A stretch of 64,000 bases of DNA from Streptomyces beigongshangae (GCF_019710745.1 NZ_JAHKJW010000021.1:1-64000); one strand, 5' to 3'. Shown: positions 31,351 through 40,393, numbered from the stretch's first letter. The notes: generated from the letters alone by a model not told the origin. A program made the numbers and translations.

Positions 31351-31769
31351 TAGTCGGGTGCCGACGCCGCCCGCGTCATCCAGGTGCGCAGCGCCTCGGT
31401 CAGCTCCGGGTGGCGCGCGGCGAACTCCGTGTCGAGACGGGTCACCACCTGGGCGGCCCGCGCCAGCAGTGACTCGCCCTCGGCGGTGACCCGCAGGCTC
31501 GACGCGGAACCGGCGTGTGCGGTCCCGTCGTCGACGAGTCCGGCGGCGACGAGCGACGCCACCGCGGTGTGCGTGCTCTGCACGGTGATGCGTGAGCGCC
31601 GGGCCAACTCGCTGAACGAGATGCCCGGAGTGCCGCGGACATGTCCCAGCAGCCCGTACTTGCGGGTGGTCAGCCCGAGCGGCTTCAGGGCCTCGGTGAA
31701 CGATGCCTCCCACACCCGGCCGACCGTCAGCAGCGTCACGGTGGGGCTGAAAGGGGGTGGCTCCGGCAT
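31350..31769 (-). CDS. MarR-family transcriptional regulator
   Basis: A 139-residue protein with the MarR fold: FTEALKPLGLTTRKYGLLGHVRGTPGISFSELARRSRITVQSTHTAVASLVAAGLVDDGTAHAGSASSLRVTAEGESLLARA covers the dimerisation helix, HTH and wing. It contains no cysteine, so thiol-based OhrR-type sensing is unlikely. It is upstream of, and may control, the rhodanese gene through the adjacent palindrome. A stop-free extension to 31839 lacks a credible start. Confidence 0.85.
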   Translation of the reverse strand: MPEPPPFSPTVTLLTVGRVWEASFTEALKPLGLTTRKYGLLGHVRGTPGISFSELARRSRITVQSTHTAVASLVAAGLVDDGTAHAGSASSLRVTAEGESLLARAAQVVTRLDTEFAARHPELTEALRTWMTRAASAPD

Positions 31770-31940
31770 GGGCGCAGATTACCAACCGTGCACACCCCTG
31801 CCGGTGGAGGTCCGCTCGCGGAGTCCCGCCGCCGAGCACTTCTCCTTTTCCGTCGACCGCCCCCGTGGCTATGCGGAACCCGGTCCAGGACGTTCACCGC
31901 CGGATCCCGGCCACCGGTCCCGAACCGGCCGCGGCCGTGC

Positions 31941-33200
31941 TCACTCGCCCGGTGCGGCCTTCCGCAGGGCCGTGATGCAGGTGGTGACGGCCTCCTGCAG
32001 CTCCTCCAGGCGCCGCAGCATGTCGTCCTCGTAGATGGTGTCGAGGTCCTCGACGTCGTCGAAGGTCAGTTCCTCGAAGACCCTGGTCGCCTTCTGCAGG
32101 CTGCTGTAGAACTTCGTCCGGCGCTCCTGCAGGCGCAGTTCGGGGTTGCTCCGGATGGTCTGGGCGACGAGGTCCTTCACGGAGTCGTACGCGTCGGAGG
32201 CCCACTCGCCGGTCTCCTCCCCCTCCTCCAGCTCGTCGATGAGGGAGAGGTGGCGCTCGGCCTCGGCGCGCAGTTCGGCGGGGGCGTCGATGGTCTGCCC
32301 GGCGGGGGTCTTGACCTGGCCGTTCTCCACGATCTGGCGTACGTAGCCGATACGGCCGGCCGCCTGCGCCTCGGAGGCCACCGCCTTCTTCAGCTCGTCG
32401 GTACGGGCGATGTCGCGGGCGAACTCGGTCTGCAGCGCCGGGTCTTCCCGGAGGCGGTCCAGGAGCGCGGCCCGGGCCGTCTGCGCGGTGGAGGGGTCGG
32501 CGAGGATCGCGGCCCGCAGTGCGGTGGGGTTCTCGGCGACCTCCAGGGCCTTCGTCGGGCGGATGCCCTCGGCCTCCGCCGCGGCGGTGATCGCCGTGCC
32601 GCGGTCGGAGGAGGCGCTGGAGCGGGAGCTGTAGTACGCGTGCCACACGTCGGAGTCCGGCAGCTCGATCTCCCGGCCCGGGGCCAGCGTCTCGAAGTAC
32701 GGGACGAGACCGTCGTCGGCCGCCTTGTCCCACGCCTTGTAGTACCGCATGACACGCTCGGGGGAGCATCCGGCCAGCTCGGCGAAGCCCTTCGCCGAGA
32801 CCTTCGGCGTCTCTCCCGCCGGCTCCCCGCCGGGCCGCACGCTGCGCGCCACCTTCAGCGCGAACGCCCAGCCGCCGGCCCGCACGTACGCCCCGAAGTC
32901 CCGGGCGTCCCGCGCGACATCGGCGTGCACGCCGTCCCCGGGCGTGTCGTTCCCGGCCGTGTCGTCCCCTGCCGTGCGGGCTCCAGCCCTGTCGTCCCCG
33001 GTGGACCCGTTCCCCGTGACTCCGTCCCCCGCCGCGCCGGTCGTCGCCGCGCCGGTCGTCGGACCCCCGGCGGCGGACAGCCCGGGCTCGACCCAGAACT
33101 CCCCGGTTTCCGGGGTCGACCGCCCGGGCACCTGGTCGACGGGCGGAGCGGCCGGTTCGGGCTGCGGGGTCACTGCGGTCGCGGGGGTCACTGCGGTCAC
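31941..33200 (-). CDS. Conserved-looking protein of unknown function with disordered N terminus
   Basis: A 419-residue protein I do not recognise. Residues 1-95 are low-complexity Thr/Ala/Gly/Asp (TTGAATTGAAGDGVTGN), probably disordered. Residues 100-150 contain VSAKGFAELAGCSPERVMRYYKAWDKAADDGLVP, which resembles an HTH. The remainder is Glu/Arg-rich and helical, with coiled-coil potential near the C terminus (DTIYEDDMLRRLEELQEAV). GTG 33200 has AGGAG 9 bases upstream, so it is likely translated. A nucleoid or partition-like DNA-binding role is possible but unproven. It is divergent from the KAS III operon. Confidence 0.7.
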   Translation of the reverse strand: MTAVTPATAVTPQPEPAAPPVDQVPGRSTPETGEFWVEPGLSAAGGPTTGAATTGAAGDGVTGNGSTGDDRAGARTAGDDTAGNDTPGDGVHADVARDARDFGAYVRAGGWAFALKVARSVRPGGEPAGETPKVSAKGFAELAGCSPERVMRYYKAWDKAADDGLVPYFETLAPGREIELPDSDVWHAYYSSRSSASSDRGTAITAAAEAEGIRPTKALEVAENPTALRAAILADPSTAQTARAALLDRLREDPALQTEFARDIARTDELKKAVASEAQAAGRIGYVRQIVENGQVKTPAGQTIDAPAELRAEAERHLSLIDELEEGEETGEWASDAYDSVKDLVAQTIRSNPELRLQERRTKFYSSLQKATRVFEELTFDDVEDLDTIYEDDMLRRLEELQEAVTTCITALRKAAPGE

Positions 33201-33348
33201 TGGGAGACTCTCCTGGGGAGGGACGGGTCCGCAAACGGCGGCGTACGCAGCCTATATGAACCCGTTCGTCATGGTTTGCGAACCCTCGAACGTACTGCCC
33301 CGTGATCTCTTCGGTAACTCTCCGCCTCCGCTCAAGTACGCTTGGTCA

Positions 33349-34389
33349 ATGAGCGATTCGAGCGCGGAACTCCCCGCGGCGCGCGGACCGGCCGCCGTGC
33401 TGACGGGCGTGGGTTCCCATCTTCCTCCCCGTCGCGTCACCAACGACGAGCTGTGCTCCCGGCTGGACAGCAGCGACGCGTGGATCAGGGAGAGGATCGG
33501 TATCCGGGAGCGCCGCCGCGCGGAGGCGGCGGTCTCCACGGGGGACCTGGCCCTGGACGCCGCGCGGCGGGCGATGCGGTCGGCGGGCGTGACGGACGTC
33601 GACGCCCTGGTCCTGGCCACGACCACCCCGGACCACCACTGCCCGGCCACCGCGCCCTCGGTCGCCCACCGGCTCGGGCTGCGTGACGCGGTCGCCTTCG
33701 ACGTCACCGCGGGATGCGCGGGATTCGTGCACGCGTCGGCCGTCGCCGCCGGGCTGATCAGCGCGGGCAGCGCCCGGAAGGTCCTGGTCGTGGGCGCGGA
33801 GACGATGTCGGCCATCATCGACCCCGACGACCGTTCCACCGCCCCGCTCTTCGGCGACGGGGCGGGAGCCGTCGTCCTGGAGGCCGGACTCCCCGGCCGG
33901 GACGGCTGCCTCGGGCCCTTCGTCTGGGGCAGCGACGGCTCGCTCGCCGACGCCATCGTCATCCCGGCCGGCGGAGCGCGCCGGCGTGACCGGCGGGACA
34001 CCGCGCCCCCGGGCGACCACTTCGTCCACATGCGCGGGAACGAGGTCTTCCGGCACGCGGTACGCCGTATGAGCCGGGCCGCCCGGGAGGCGGCACTGGC
34101 CGCGGGATGGGCGCTCGACGAGGTCGACCGCCTGATCGTCCACCAGGCCAACGGACGTATCGCCGCCTCCGTCGCCGACGCACTCGGCATCCCGCCCGGA
34201 CGCACACCGTCCAACATCGCCCATGTCGGGAACACCGCGGCGGCCTCCGTACCGCTGCTGCTCGCCCACGCGGCCGACGAGGGCCACCTGAAACCCGGGC
34301 ACCGCGTGCTCGTTGTGGCTTTCGGCAGCGGACTCGCCTGGGCGGCCACCACCCTCGTGTGGCCGCCGGGCATCACCGCGGAGCTGTAG
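33349..34389 (+). CDS. 3-oxoacyl-ACP synthase III (FabH-like, KAS III)
   Basis: A 346-residue thiolase-fold condensing enzyme with an intact catalytic triad: Cys123 (TAGCAGF), His265 (VHQANGR) and Asn295 (HVGNTAAAS). The Asn distinguishes it from CerJ-like acyltransferases that carry Asp. The start ATG at 33349 has no clear ribosome site and may be leaderless. It is followed after 37 bases by a lone acyl carrier protein and an overlapping alpha/beta hydrolase gene, and not by fabD/fabF, so it is not the housekeeping FabH operon. It probably condenses a starter acyl-CoA with malonyl-ACP for a specialised small product. Confidence 0.9.
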   Translation: MSDSSAELPAARGPAAVLTGVGSHLPPRRVTNDELCSRLDSSDAWIRERIGIRERRRAEAAVSTGDLALDAARRAMRSAGVTDVDALVLATTTPDHHCPATAPSVAHRLGLRDAVAFDVTAGCAGFVHASAVAAGLISAGSARKVLVVGAETMSAIIDPDDRSTAPLFGDGAGAVVLEAGLPGRDGCLGPFVWGSDGSLADAIVIPAGGARRRDRRDTAPPGDHFVHMRGNEVFRHAVRRMSRAAREAALAAGWALDEVDRLIVHQANGRIAASVADALGIPPGRTPSNIAHVGNTAAASVPLLLAHAADEGHLKPGHRVLVVAFGSGLAWAATTLVWPPGITAEL

Positions 34390-34426
34390 AGATCCACCCG
34401 CCCAGGAACGTAAGGAAACGAAGCAC

Positions 34427-34660
34427 GTGCTGGAAGAAATCAAAGGCATCCTCACGGCCCAGGCCGGGCTGCCCTCCACGCCGATCACCGCCGACGCGAC
34501 CCTGGCGGACGCCGGCATCGACTCCATGGCCGTGACCGTGCTGTCGATGCAGCTGGAGGACCGCATGGGCCTCTTCCTCACCGAGGACGAACTCTCCTGC
34601 GCCCCCACCGTCAACGCCCTGGCCGACCTCGTCGCGAGCCGGGCCGCCGGGAGCCGGTGA
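34427..34660 (+). CDS. Acyl carrier protein
   Basis: A 77-residue discrete ACP. The phosphopantetheine attachment site is DAGIDSM with Ser33, preceded by ITADATLADAG as is usual, and followed by the acidic recognition helix VTVLSMQLEDRMGLFLTEDEL. GTG 34427 has AAGGAAACG upstream; a longer frame to 34313 would overlap the KAS III gene. It sits between the KAS III gene and the hydrolase gene and is the likely acyl carrier for both. Confidence 0.9.
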   Translation: MLEEIKGILTAQAGLPSTPITADATLADAGIDSMAVTVLSMQLEDRMGLFLTEDELSCAPTVNALADLVASRAAGSR

Positions 34661-35628
34661 TGACCACGGCCCCCGCGTGGAACCCGCCCGTATGGAACGC
34701 CCCCGAGCACGTCGAGGAGGAACTGGTCACCCTGGAGTGGCGCGGCCTGCGCTACGCCTGCCGCGTCATCACCCCGGACCGGCCGCCGGTCACCGAACCC
34801 CTGGTCCTGCTCGGCGGCGCCCTGCAGGACATGTACGCCTGGCCCCGGCTGGAGCGCAGGCTCAGCGACCACATGCCTCTGGTGTTCGTCGACCTCCCCG
34901 GTGTCGGAACAGCCGACGACCTGCCCGCCGAGCAGGGCTTCGACGCGCTGGCCGAGGCCGCCCTGCTCGTCGCCGACAGGCTCGGGTTCGACCGGATCAA
35001 CCTGCTGGGCGCGTCGTACGGGGCGCCGATCGCCTACCGCGCCGCCCTGAGCCGGCCGGCGCGGGTGGCGCGGCTCGTCCTGGCCGGCGCCACGCACCGG
35101 ATGAACCCGCGCCTGGTGTCCGACTGCGAGCAGGTGTGGCGTACGCGTGCCGCGCTCGCGGACGGCGCCGACGGGTCGCTGACGGACTCCGGCGCGCAGG
35201 AGATCGCGGCCCGCGCCGTCGCCGCGCTGGTGAACACCGCCCTGCGCGACCGGATCTCCCAGGCGTCCACCGTCGCCCGGATGCTGCACCGGCAGTTCGT
35301 CCGCGTCACTCCGGCCGAGGCCCGCCGCCACGCCGTCTGCCACCAGCGTCTGCTCGACGGGGATCCGCTCCCGCAGGCCGGCATCGACACCGTACGGGCA
35401 CTGGTGTTCACCGGTGAGCACGACGACGTCAGCACACCGGACGAGAACCGCGCCGTGGCGGCCGCCATCACCGGTTCGACCTTTCTCCTCGTCCGTGACG
35501 CCGACCACATGGTGCACCTCGAACGGGAAGCCGAATACGCCGACCTGGTACTGCGCTTCCTCACCGATCTCCCGCTCGACGACCTCCCCTACACGACCCC
35601 GCCCGAGCGCCTCGGGCCGCACCGGTAG
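34660..35628 (+). CDS. Alpha/beta hydrolase (thioesterase/esterase type)
   Basis: A 322-residue alpha/beta hydrolase. The nucleophile elbow is LLGASYGAP with Ser119, the acid is probably in FTGEHDDVS, and the His is in DADHMVHL. An oxyanion-region motif LLGGALQDMYAW is present. The ATG at 34660 overlaps the ACP stop (TGATG), indicating translational coupling; GTG 34657 is an alternative. In a KAS III-ACP operon the simplest role is release of the acyl product from the ACP or hydrolysis or esterification of the product. The substrate is unknown. Confidence 0.85.
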   Translation: MTTAPAWNPPVWNAPEHVEEELVTLEWRGLRYACRVITPDRPPVTEPLVLLGGALQDMYAWPRLERRLSDHMPLVFVDLPGVGTADDLPAEQGFDALAEAALLVADRLGFDRINLLGASYGAPIAYRAALSRPARVARLVLAGATHRMNPRLVSDCEQVWRTRAALADGADGSLTDSGAQEIAARAVAALVNTALRDRISQASTVARMLHRQFVRVTPAEARRHAVCHQRLLDGDPLPQAGIDTVRALVFTGEHDDVSTPDENRAVAAAITGSTFLLVRDADHMVHLEREAEYADLVLRFLTDLPLDDLPYTTPPERLGPHR

Positions 35629-35789
35629 ACGTGGGCGGCCCGGCATCGCCGGGGCATGTGCCAGCGGAGCAGGTCCGGCGCCGGCCGGCGCAGGCCTCCG
35701 CCCGGTCACCGGCCGCACGCCGGGCGGCCGCTTTCCCGATCATGGACGATGGCACGGCGTACCAGCGTGACCACGCCGCTGACGATCTG

Positions 35790-36680
35790 TCATTCCACTT
35801 GATCAGGTCGATCAGGTCGATCAGGCTGATCCGGTGAACGGCTCCCGTGGTGCCTGCTGATGTTCCGCTCCAGCAGCCGGGTGGACGACCGCACGTCCGC
35901 ACCGCCCGGCACGGTCTCCGGGAGCCGCCCGTCCGTGTTCCTGAGATCGGTGAGGGCGGCGTCGACGGCGTCGTGCGCGGCGAAGAGACAAGGGGTGCTG
36001 TAGAGCGCCACGTCGACCCCGAGATCCGTCAGCTCGGGCAGGGAGAGCCTGGGTGACCTGCCGCCGCCGATCTGGTTGAACAGCAGCGGCATCCCGCCGA
36101 TCACCTCGCGGATCCGGCGGAGGGACTCGACCGTGCGCACGCCGTCGACCAGGACGACGTCCGCGCCGCTCTGCGCCAGGGCGAGCGCGCGACGCTCGAT
36201 CTCGGCTTCCTCCGTGGCGTCCGTACGGGCCACCACCACCAGCTCCGTACGGCTGTCGAGGACCATGGCGAGTTTCTCCAGGTATTCGCCGAGCGGCAGG
36301 ATCTGCTTGCCGTCGGCGTGGCCGCACCGCCGGGGCCGCTTCTGGTCCTCCAGGATCACTCCGGACGCACCGGCCCGTTCCAGTTGCTGGACGACATGAC
36401 AGGCCACCTCCGGGTCGGCGTAGCCGTCGTCGATGTCCACCAGCAGATGGTGCCGGGGCAGGGCCAGCCGCAGCCGTTGGGTGAAGGCCACGATGTCGGG
36501 CCAGGCGATGAACCCGATGTCGGGCAGCCCGTAGTAGGAGGCGGCGAAACCGAAGCCCGAGACGAAGAGCCCCTCGTAGTGGCGTGCCGCGAGGGAGGCC
36601 GAGTACATGTCGTAGATCCCGATCAGCGGCGTCGTCCCCTCGCTCCTGATCGCCTCGCGCAGTTCCAGCCCGTATCCCAT
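35790..36680 (-). CDS. Isocitrate lyase/PEP mutase superfamily protein
   Basis: A 296-residue TIM-barrel enzyme of the ICL/PEPM superfamily. It shows GIYDMYSASLAARHYEGLFVSGFG near the start, the metal-binding VDIDDGYADP, and EDQKRPRRCGHADGKQ with Cys119. RCGH matches the lyase subgroup (methylisocitrate-lyase type) rather than phosphomutases, which carry an EDKxxxKxNS-type loop, so C-C cleavage of a 2-substituted malate-like acid is more likely than phosphonate synthesis. ATG 36680 has GGAGGG upstream. The C terminus DQPDRPDRPDQVE comes from a 9-bp repeat. It converges on the KAS III operon and may work with it. Confidence 0.82.
   Translation of the reverse strand: MGYGLELREAIRSEGTTPLIGIYDMYSASLAARHYEGLFVSGFGFAASYYGLPDIGFIAWPDIVAFTQRLRLALPRHHLLVDIDDGYADPEVACHVVQQLERAGASGVILEDQKRPRRCGHADGKQILPLGEYLEKLAMVLDSRTELVVVARTDATEEAEIERRALALAQSGADVVLVDGVRTVESLRRIREVIGGMPLLFNQIGGGRSPRLSLPELTDLGVDVALYSTPCLFAAHDAVDAALTDLRNTDGRLPETVPGGADVRSSTRLLERNISRHHGSRSPDQPDRPDRPDQVE
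35801..35836. repeat. 9-bp tandem repeat (GATCAGGTC-type) at the lyase gene end
   Basis: Two exact GATCAGGTC units are followed by GATCAGGCT and GATCCGGTG variants. They encode the Asp-Arg-Pro-rich tail of the leftward lyase-family protein and end 8 bases before its stop. Confidence 0.88.
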
Positions 36681-36969
36681 CGGCCCTCCGGGGCAGGCGG
36701 CGGCGTGGACACGGCACCGCGGTCGTACAGCTCCCGGCGATCTTCGCAGTGCGAAACACACGGCGCGAGTCGTCGTCACCCGACCGGGCGCCCCGCCCGC
36801 CCCCGAACCGGGCGGGTTCACCCTGGCGGGTTGTTTGCGTGGCGATTGTGACCGGCCGGGGCTTGGGCGACCTCTGCCGGGGGAGGAACGGACCGTGCAG
36901 GGGAAGGGGACGGACCGTGCGACCGCCCGGTCCGACCGCCCCGGTTCCGCCACCGCCAAGGAGCGGCCT

Positions 36970-37644
36970 GTGTCCGACGTCATCTTCACGGCCGATTTCG
37001 GTTCGCACAGTCAGTGGGTGGCCGGCCGCTCATGGGCCTATCCCGAGGGCGGTCCGGTCAACCCTTCCGACGACAAGCTCGACCACCTGGTCCCCGACCC
37101 GGCCTATTCCCGTACCGGCACGTTCCGCGCCACCCGCCGGCCGGACGGCCTCTGGGACACGGGTCTGCTGACCACCGAGGGGAGCGAGGACGGCTTCCAG
37201 GTGCGCACGGGGGACGTCCTGGAGACACGGGTGCGGCTGCCCACCGAGCAGGGGGCCTGGCCGGCCGTCTGGACCTGGCGGGACGGCAACCAGGAGATCG
37301 ACGTGTTCGAGTACCACCCCGACCATCCGGACCTGCTGGAGCTCTCGAACCACGTGCGCGGCGGGCACCTCTACCACCGTGACGAGGCCGTCCGGCCCGG
37401 TGGGCACATCGACCTGCGGGTGGAGTTCGGCGCGCGCTCGGTGGTCTGGTGGCTGAACGACGTACGGACCTTCGCCGACGACCGCGGTGTGGGGGAGGAC
37501 TGGCAGGCGTACCTCATCGTCAACCTCTCGGTGTGCGCCGGGCGTTACCATCCCGCCCCCGATCCCCGGACGGAGGAGATGTCGTACGCCGTGGAGCACC
37601 TGGTCGTACGCCGTCCGGCGGACTGCGACGACCAGGCGGACTGA
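36970..37644 (+). CDS. GH16-like beta-sandwich protein, apparently non-secreted
   Basis: A 224-residue concanavalin-type protein. The sequence NQEIDVFEYHPD near residue 110 matches the GH16 catalytic pattern ExDxxE, and a Trp-rich cleft (AVWTWRDG) precedes it. GH16 enzymes hydrolyse beta-1,3/1,4-glucans, agar or carrageenan, but most are secreted and this one has no signal peptide. GTG 36970 has AAGGAG 6 bases upstream, which decides the start over longer frames. It stands alone between the lyase-family gene and a GH2 glycosidase. Carbohydrate-binding or hydrolytic activity is likely; substrate unknown. Confidence 0.8.
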   Translation: MSDVIFTADFGSHSQWVAGRSWAYPEGGPVNPSDDKLDHLVPDPAYSRTGTFRATRRPDGLWDTGLLTTEGSEDGFQVRTGDVLETRVRLPTEQGAWPAVWTWRDGNQEIDVFEYHPDHPDLLELSNHVRGGHLYHRDEAVRPGGHIDLRVEFGARSVVWWLNDVRTFADDRGVGEDWQAYLIVNLSVCAGRYHPAPDPRTEEMSYAVEHLVVRRPADCDDQAD

Positions 37645-37664
37645 ACCACCGCCCTGATCAAGAA

Positions 37665-37685
37665 GCAAGAGGCAAGAGGCAAGAG
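37665..37685. repeat. 7-bp tandem repeat GCAAGAG x3
   Basis: Three exact 7-bp units begin 20 bases beyond the GH16-like gene stop, followed by degenerate GCAGGAC and GAAGCAGGAC copies. Confidence 0.85.
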
Positions 37686-37759
37686 GCAGGACAACGAGAA
37701 GCAGGACGAGGGGAACGCGAGGGGTGGCGGTCCGGCGGACCCCCACCCCTCGCTCCGGG

Positions 37760-40132
37760 TCAGGGGGCCCAGGGTGTCCCGACGGCCCAGGTGGTGTCCT
37801 CGGTGAAGGAGGCGGGGTTGTCCCACGCGTGGGTGCCGCCCGGGGTGGCCAGCCACAACTCCGCGTTGTAGTGCCGCAGATACTGCTCGGGGAAGTTCGA
37901 CGCGGACAGCCGTACGCCGCCGTCGACGCCGCGCACCGCGCAGAAGGTCGCGTCGGCCCGGAACACGTCCCCGCTGCCCGACTCCTTGTGGACGCGGTAG
38001 TCGCGGTGGCGCAGGTACTCGTTCGGGTAGTTGCGCGACTCGAAGGAGTAGCAGGCGCTGTCGGCGAGCCCCGGTACGACCTTCCAGGTGGCATCGCTCT
38101 TGAGCAGGGCGCTGCCGCCCGCGTCGACGACGTCGGTGTACGCGGCCCCGTCCCGGTGCCGCAGATAGCGGTTCGTGAAGCCGGGCGTCGTCACCCGCAG
38201 GGACCTGTACTGGTTCGCGGGCAGGACGACGGGGGCGACCGGTGCCCTGGAGGTGTCGATGAGGGCGCGGTTGGCGGCCCGGACGCGGGCCTCGTCCACC
38301 TTCAGGACCTGGCGGTCATAGGTGAGGAGGCCGTTCGCCTCGTTCTCCACGTCGGTGATCTCCGTGTAGACGGAAGCCGAGAGCCCGGCGGGCATCCGCA
38401 CCTCGCGCAGGGCGTCGAGGAGGCCGATGAACCGGTTGTTCAGATGGGCCGGGCTCGGCTGGTCCTCGTAGCTGAAGCCGCCGCCCGGGTACCACTCGTG
38501 ACCGGCGACCCTGTACCCCAGGCCGCCGTACTCGCCGAGGACGGCGGCGCGGGTGGCGCTGGGCACCGTGGTGCCGGGACCGACGTACACATGGTGGTCG
38601 ACGACGTCGCCGTTGCCGCCGTCGACCGCGCCGCAGCAGTTGACGCCGCTCATGTTGTTCACCAGCCGCGAGGGGTCGTACGCCTTGACGTGGTCGGCGA
38701 TGCGGGCCTGGTCGTACTGCCCCCATCCCTCGTTCTGGTTCACCCACATCACCACGGACGGCGAGCTGCGGTGCTGGTCGATGACGCGGTCGTACTCGGC
38801 CTCCCACTGGGTCCGGGCGGCGCCGTCCGGGGTGCGGGTGTCCATCGAGGGCATGTCCTGCCAGACCAGCAGCCCCAGCCGGTCCGCCCAGTAGAACCAC
38901 CGCTGCGGTTCGACCTTGATGTGTTTGCGCACCATGTTGAAGCCGAGGTCCTTGTGCTTCTGCAGGTCGTACCTGAGGGCGTCGTCGGTCGGCGCGGTGT
39001 AGATGCCGTCCGGCCAGTAGCCCTGGTCCAGGGTGCCGGTCTGGAAGACGAACCTGCCGTTGAGGACGGGACGCAGGACGCCGTCCACCCGGGAGATCCC
39101 CACGGAGCGCATCCCGGTGTAGCCGCCCACGGAGTCGACCACGGCCGAACCGGCGACCAGGTCGGCCTTCACGTCGTACAGGAACGGGTCCTCGGGCGTC
39201 CACAGGCGCGGGTTCGGGACGGGCACCGTGAGGGTGCTGCCGACCGCGCCGGTCGCGCTGCCCACCGTGGCCGACCCCGAGGACACGGTCACCCGGGCGG
39301 TCTGCCCGGAGACGCCACTGCCCCTGACGGTGACCTTCAGGGTGTTGTTCGTGAGGTCGGGCACCATGTCGAGACGGGTGATGTGCGCCGCGGCCGTCGG
39401 CTCCAGCCACACCGTCTGCCAGATGCCGGAGGCCGCCGTGTAGAAGATGCCGCCCCCCGGGTGCGGGGTCACGTCGTTGATGCGCTGCTTGCCGACCGCC
39501 TGGCCGCCCGTCTGGGTGGGGTCCCAGACGGACACGACGACTGTGTTGGTGCCGCCGTTCAGCAGGTCGGTGATGTCGTACGAGAAGGAGTCGTACCCCC
39601 CGCTGTGCACGCCCCCGGCCTGTCTGTCGTTGACCCAGACCGTCGTACGCCAGTCGCTGGCGCCGAAGTTGAGCTGGACGCGGCGGCCGCTCCAGTTCGC
39701 GGGGACCGTGAAGGTGCGCTTGTACCAGAGCTTGTCGTTCTGGGTGATCCTGCGCTGGACGCCGGAGAGCGCGGACTCGGCGACGAAGGGCACCCGGATC
39801 TGGTCGGGGAACGAGGCGGGCCGGCCCGCGTCCGCCGTGGTGACCGCGAAGTCCCAGATGCCGTTGAGATTGGCCCAGTCGGGGCGGGTGAGCTGGGGGC
39901 GCGGATACTCCGGCAGCGGTTTGTCGACCGGGACCTGGTTCGTCCACGGCGTGGTCATGGGGGAGGGCTTGGGCGTCCACGCGGCCGGTGCGGTCTGTGC
40001 GGCCTGTGCGGTGCCCGTGGCGGTCAGGGCGGCCGCGCACACCAGCGCGAGGGCGGCGAGCGCGGTGGCGATCCGTCTCGTCCGCTGTCTCAGCCGTGCT
40101 GCCCAGGGGCGCGGGACCGGGGTGCTGCGCAT
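37760..40132 (-). CDS. Secreted GH2 glycosidase with C-terminal AbfB (CBM42-like) domain
   Basis: A 790-residue exported enzyme. A signal peptide with a hydrophobic core (ALAALALVCAAALTATGTAQA) precedes the GH2 sugar-binding jelly roll, Ig-like domain and TIM barrel. The acid/base Glu is in MWVNQNEGWG and the nucleophile is probably in VLGEYGGLG. The last 150 residues form an AbfB-type beta-trefoil (YRSLRVTTPGFTNRYLRHRDGAAYTDVVD and later YLRHRDYRVHK, YLRHYNAELW), which in this family binds arabinofuranose side chains. ATG 40132 has GAGGAG upstream. A beta-galactosidase or arabino-type exo-glycosidase acting on plant galactans or arabinans is likely. Confidence 0.88.
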   Translation of the reverse strand: MRSTPVPRPWAARLRQRTRRIATALAALALVCAAALTATGTAQAAQTAPAAWTPKPSPMTTPWTNQVPVDKPLPEYPRPQLTRPDWANLNGIWDFAVTTADAGRPASFPDQIRVPFVAESALSGVQRRITQNDKLWYKRTFTVPANWSGRRVQLNFGASDWRTTVWVNDRQAGGVHSGGYDSFSYDITDLLNGGTNTVVVSVWDPTQTGGQAVGKQRINDVTPHPGGGIFYTAASGIWQTVWLEPTAAAHITRLDMVPDLTNNTLKVTVRGSGVSGQTARVTVSSGSATVGSATGAVGSTLTVPVPNPRLWTPEDPFLYDVKADLVAGSAVVDSVGGYTGMRSVGISRVDGVLRPVLNGRFVFQTGTLDQGYWPDGIYTAPTDDALRYDLQKHKDLGFNMVRKHIKVEPQRWFYWADRLGLLVWQDMPSMDTRTPDGAARTQWEAEYDRVIDQHRSSPSVVMWVNQNEGWGQYDQARIADHVKAYDPSRLVNNMSGVNCCGAVDGGNGDVVDHHVYVGPGTTVPSATRAAVLGEYGGLGYRVAGHEWYPGGGFSYEDQPSPAHLNNRFIGLLDALREVRMPAGLSASVYTEITDVENEANGLLTYDRQVLKVDEARVRAANRALIDTSRAPVAPVVLPANQYRSLRVTTPGFTNRYLRHRDGAAYTDVVDAGGSALLKSDATWKVVPGLADSACYSFESRNYPNEYLRHRDYRVHKESGSGDVFRADATFCAVRGVDGGVRLSASNFPEQYLRHYNAELWLATPGGTHAWDNPASFTEDTTWAVGTPWAP

Positions 40133-40237
40133 CGTGACTCCTCGGTGTCGTCGGAGGTGGGGCAAGGAGGCGCACGTACGGAGGAGGAGCGGGGTGTGCG
40201 GAGGGCGGAGACCGGCGGTGAGCCGCTCGGGCTTGTA

Positions 40238-40245
40238 CAACGTTG
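40238..40245. promoter_or_regulatory. CAACGTTG palindrome upstream of the GH2 gene
   Basis: An 8-bp perfect palindrome in TACAACGTTGGA, 106 bases upstream of the GH2 ATG. AACGTT-centred palindromes are common LacI-family operators of glycosidase genes. No regulator gene is adjacent. Confidence 0.45.
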
Positions 40246-40336
40246 GAAAGAGGGGTAGTTGGCATGACAGCACGACACGGAAGGTCTGTACAGGTACATG
40301 ACAAGCTGAATTACGTGTGCGGGGTCCGCACGAGAC

Positions 40337-40380
40337 GGCGCCGGCCGGGGCGGGACACCTGTCCCGCCCCGGCCGGCGCC
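40337..40380. terminator. 21-bp perfect hairpin before the HTH-receiver gene end
   Basis: The arms 40337-40357 and 40360-40380 are exact inverted copies (GGCGCCGGCCGGGGCGGGAC... and its complement) with two bases between. It is 13 bases beyond the stop of the leftward HTH-receiver gene and is the longest perfect stem found in the window. Confidence 0.9.
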
Positions 40381-40393
40381 GCGGGCCGCGAGG

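Noticed and set aside
37724..40258. An 844-codon rightward frame antisense to the GH2 gene
   Set aside because: Shadow of the GH2-AbfB coding sequence; no signal, domain or ribosome site.
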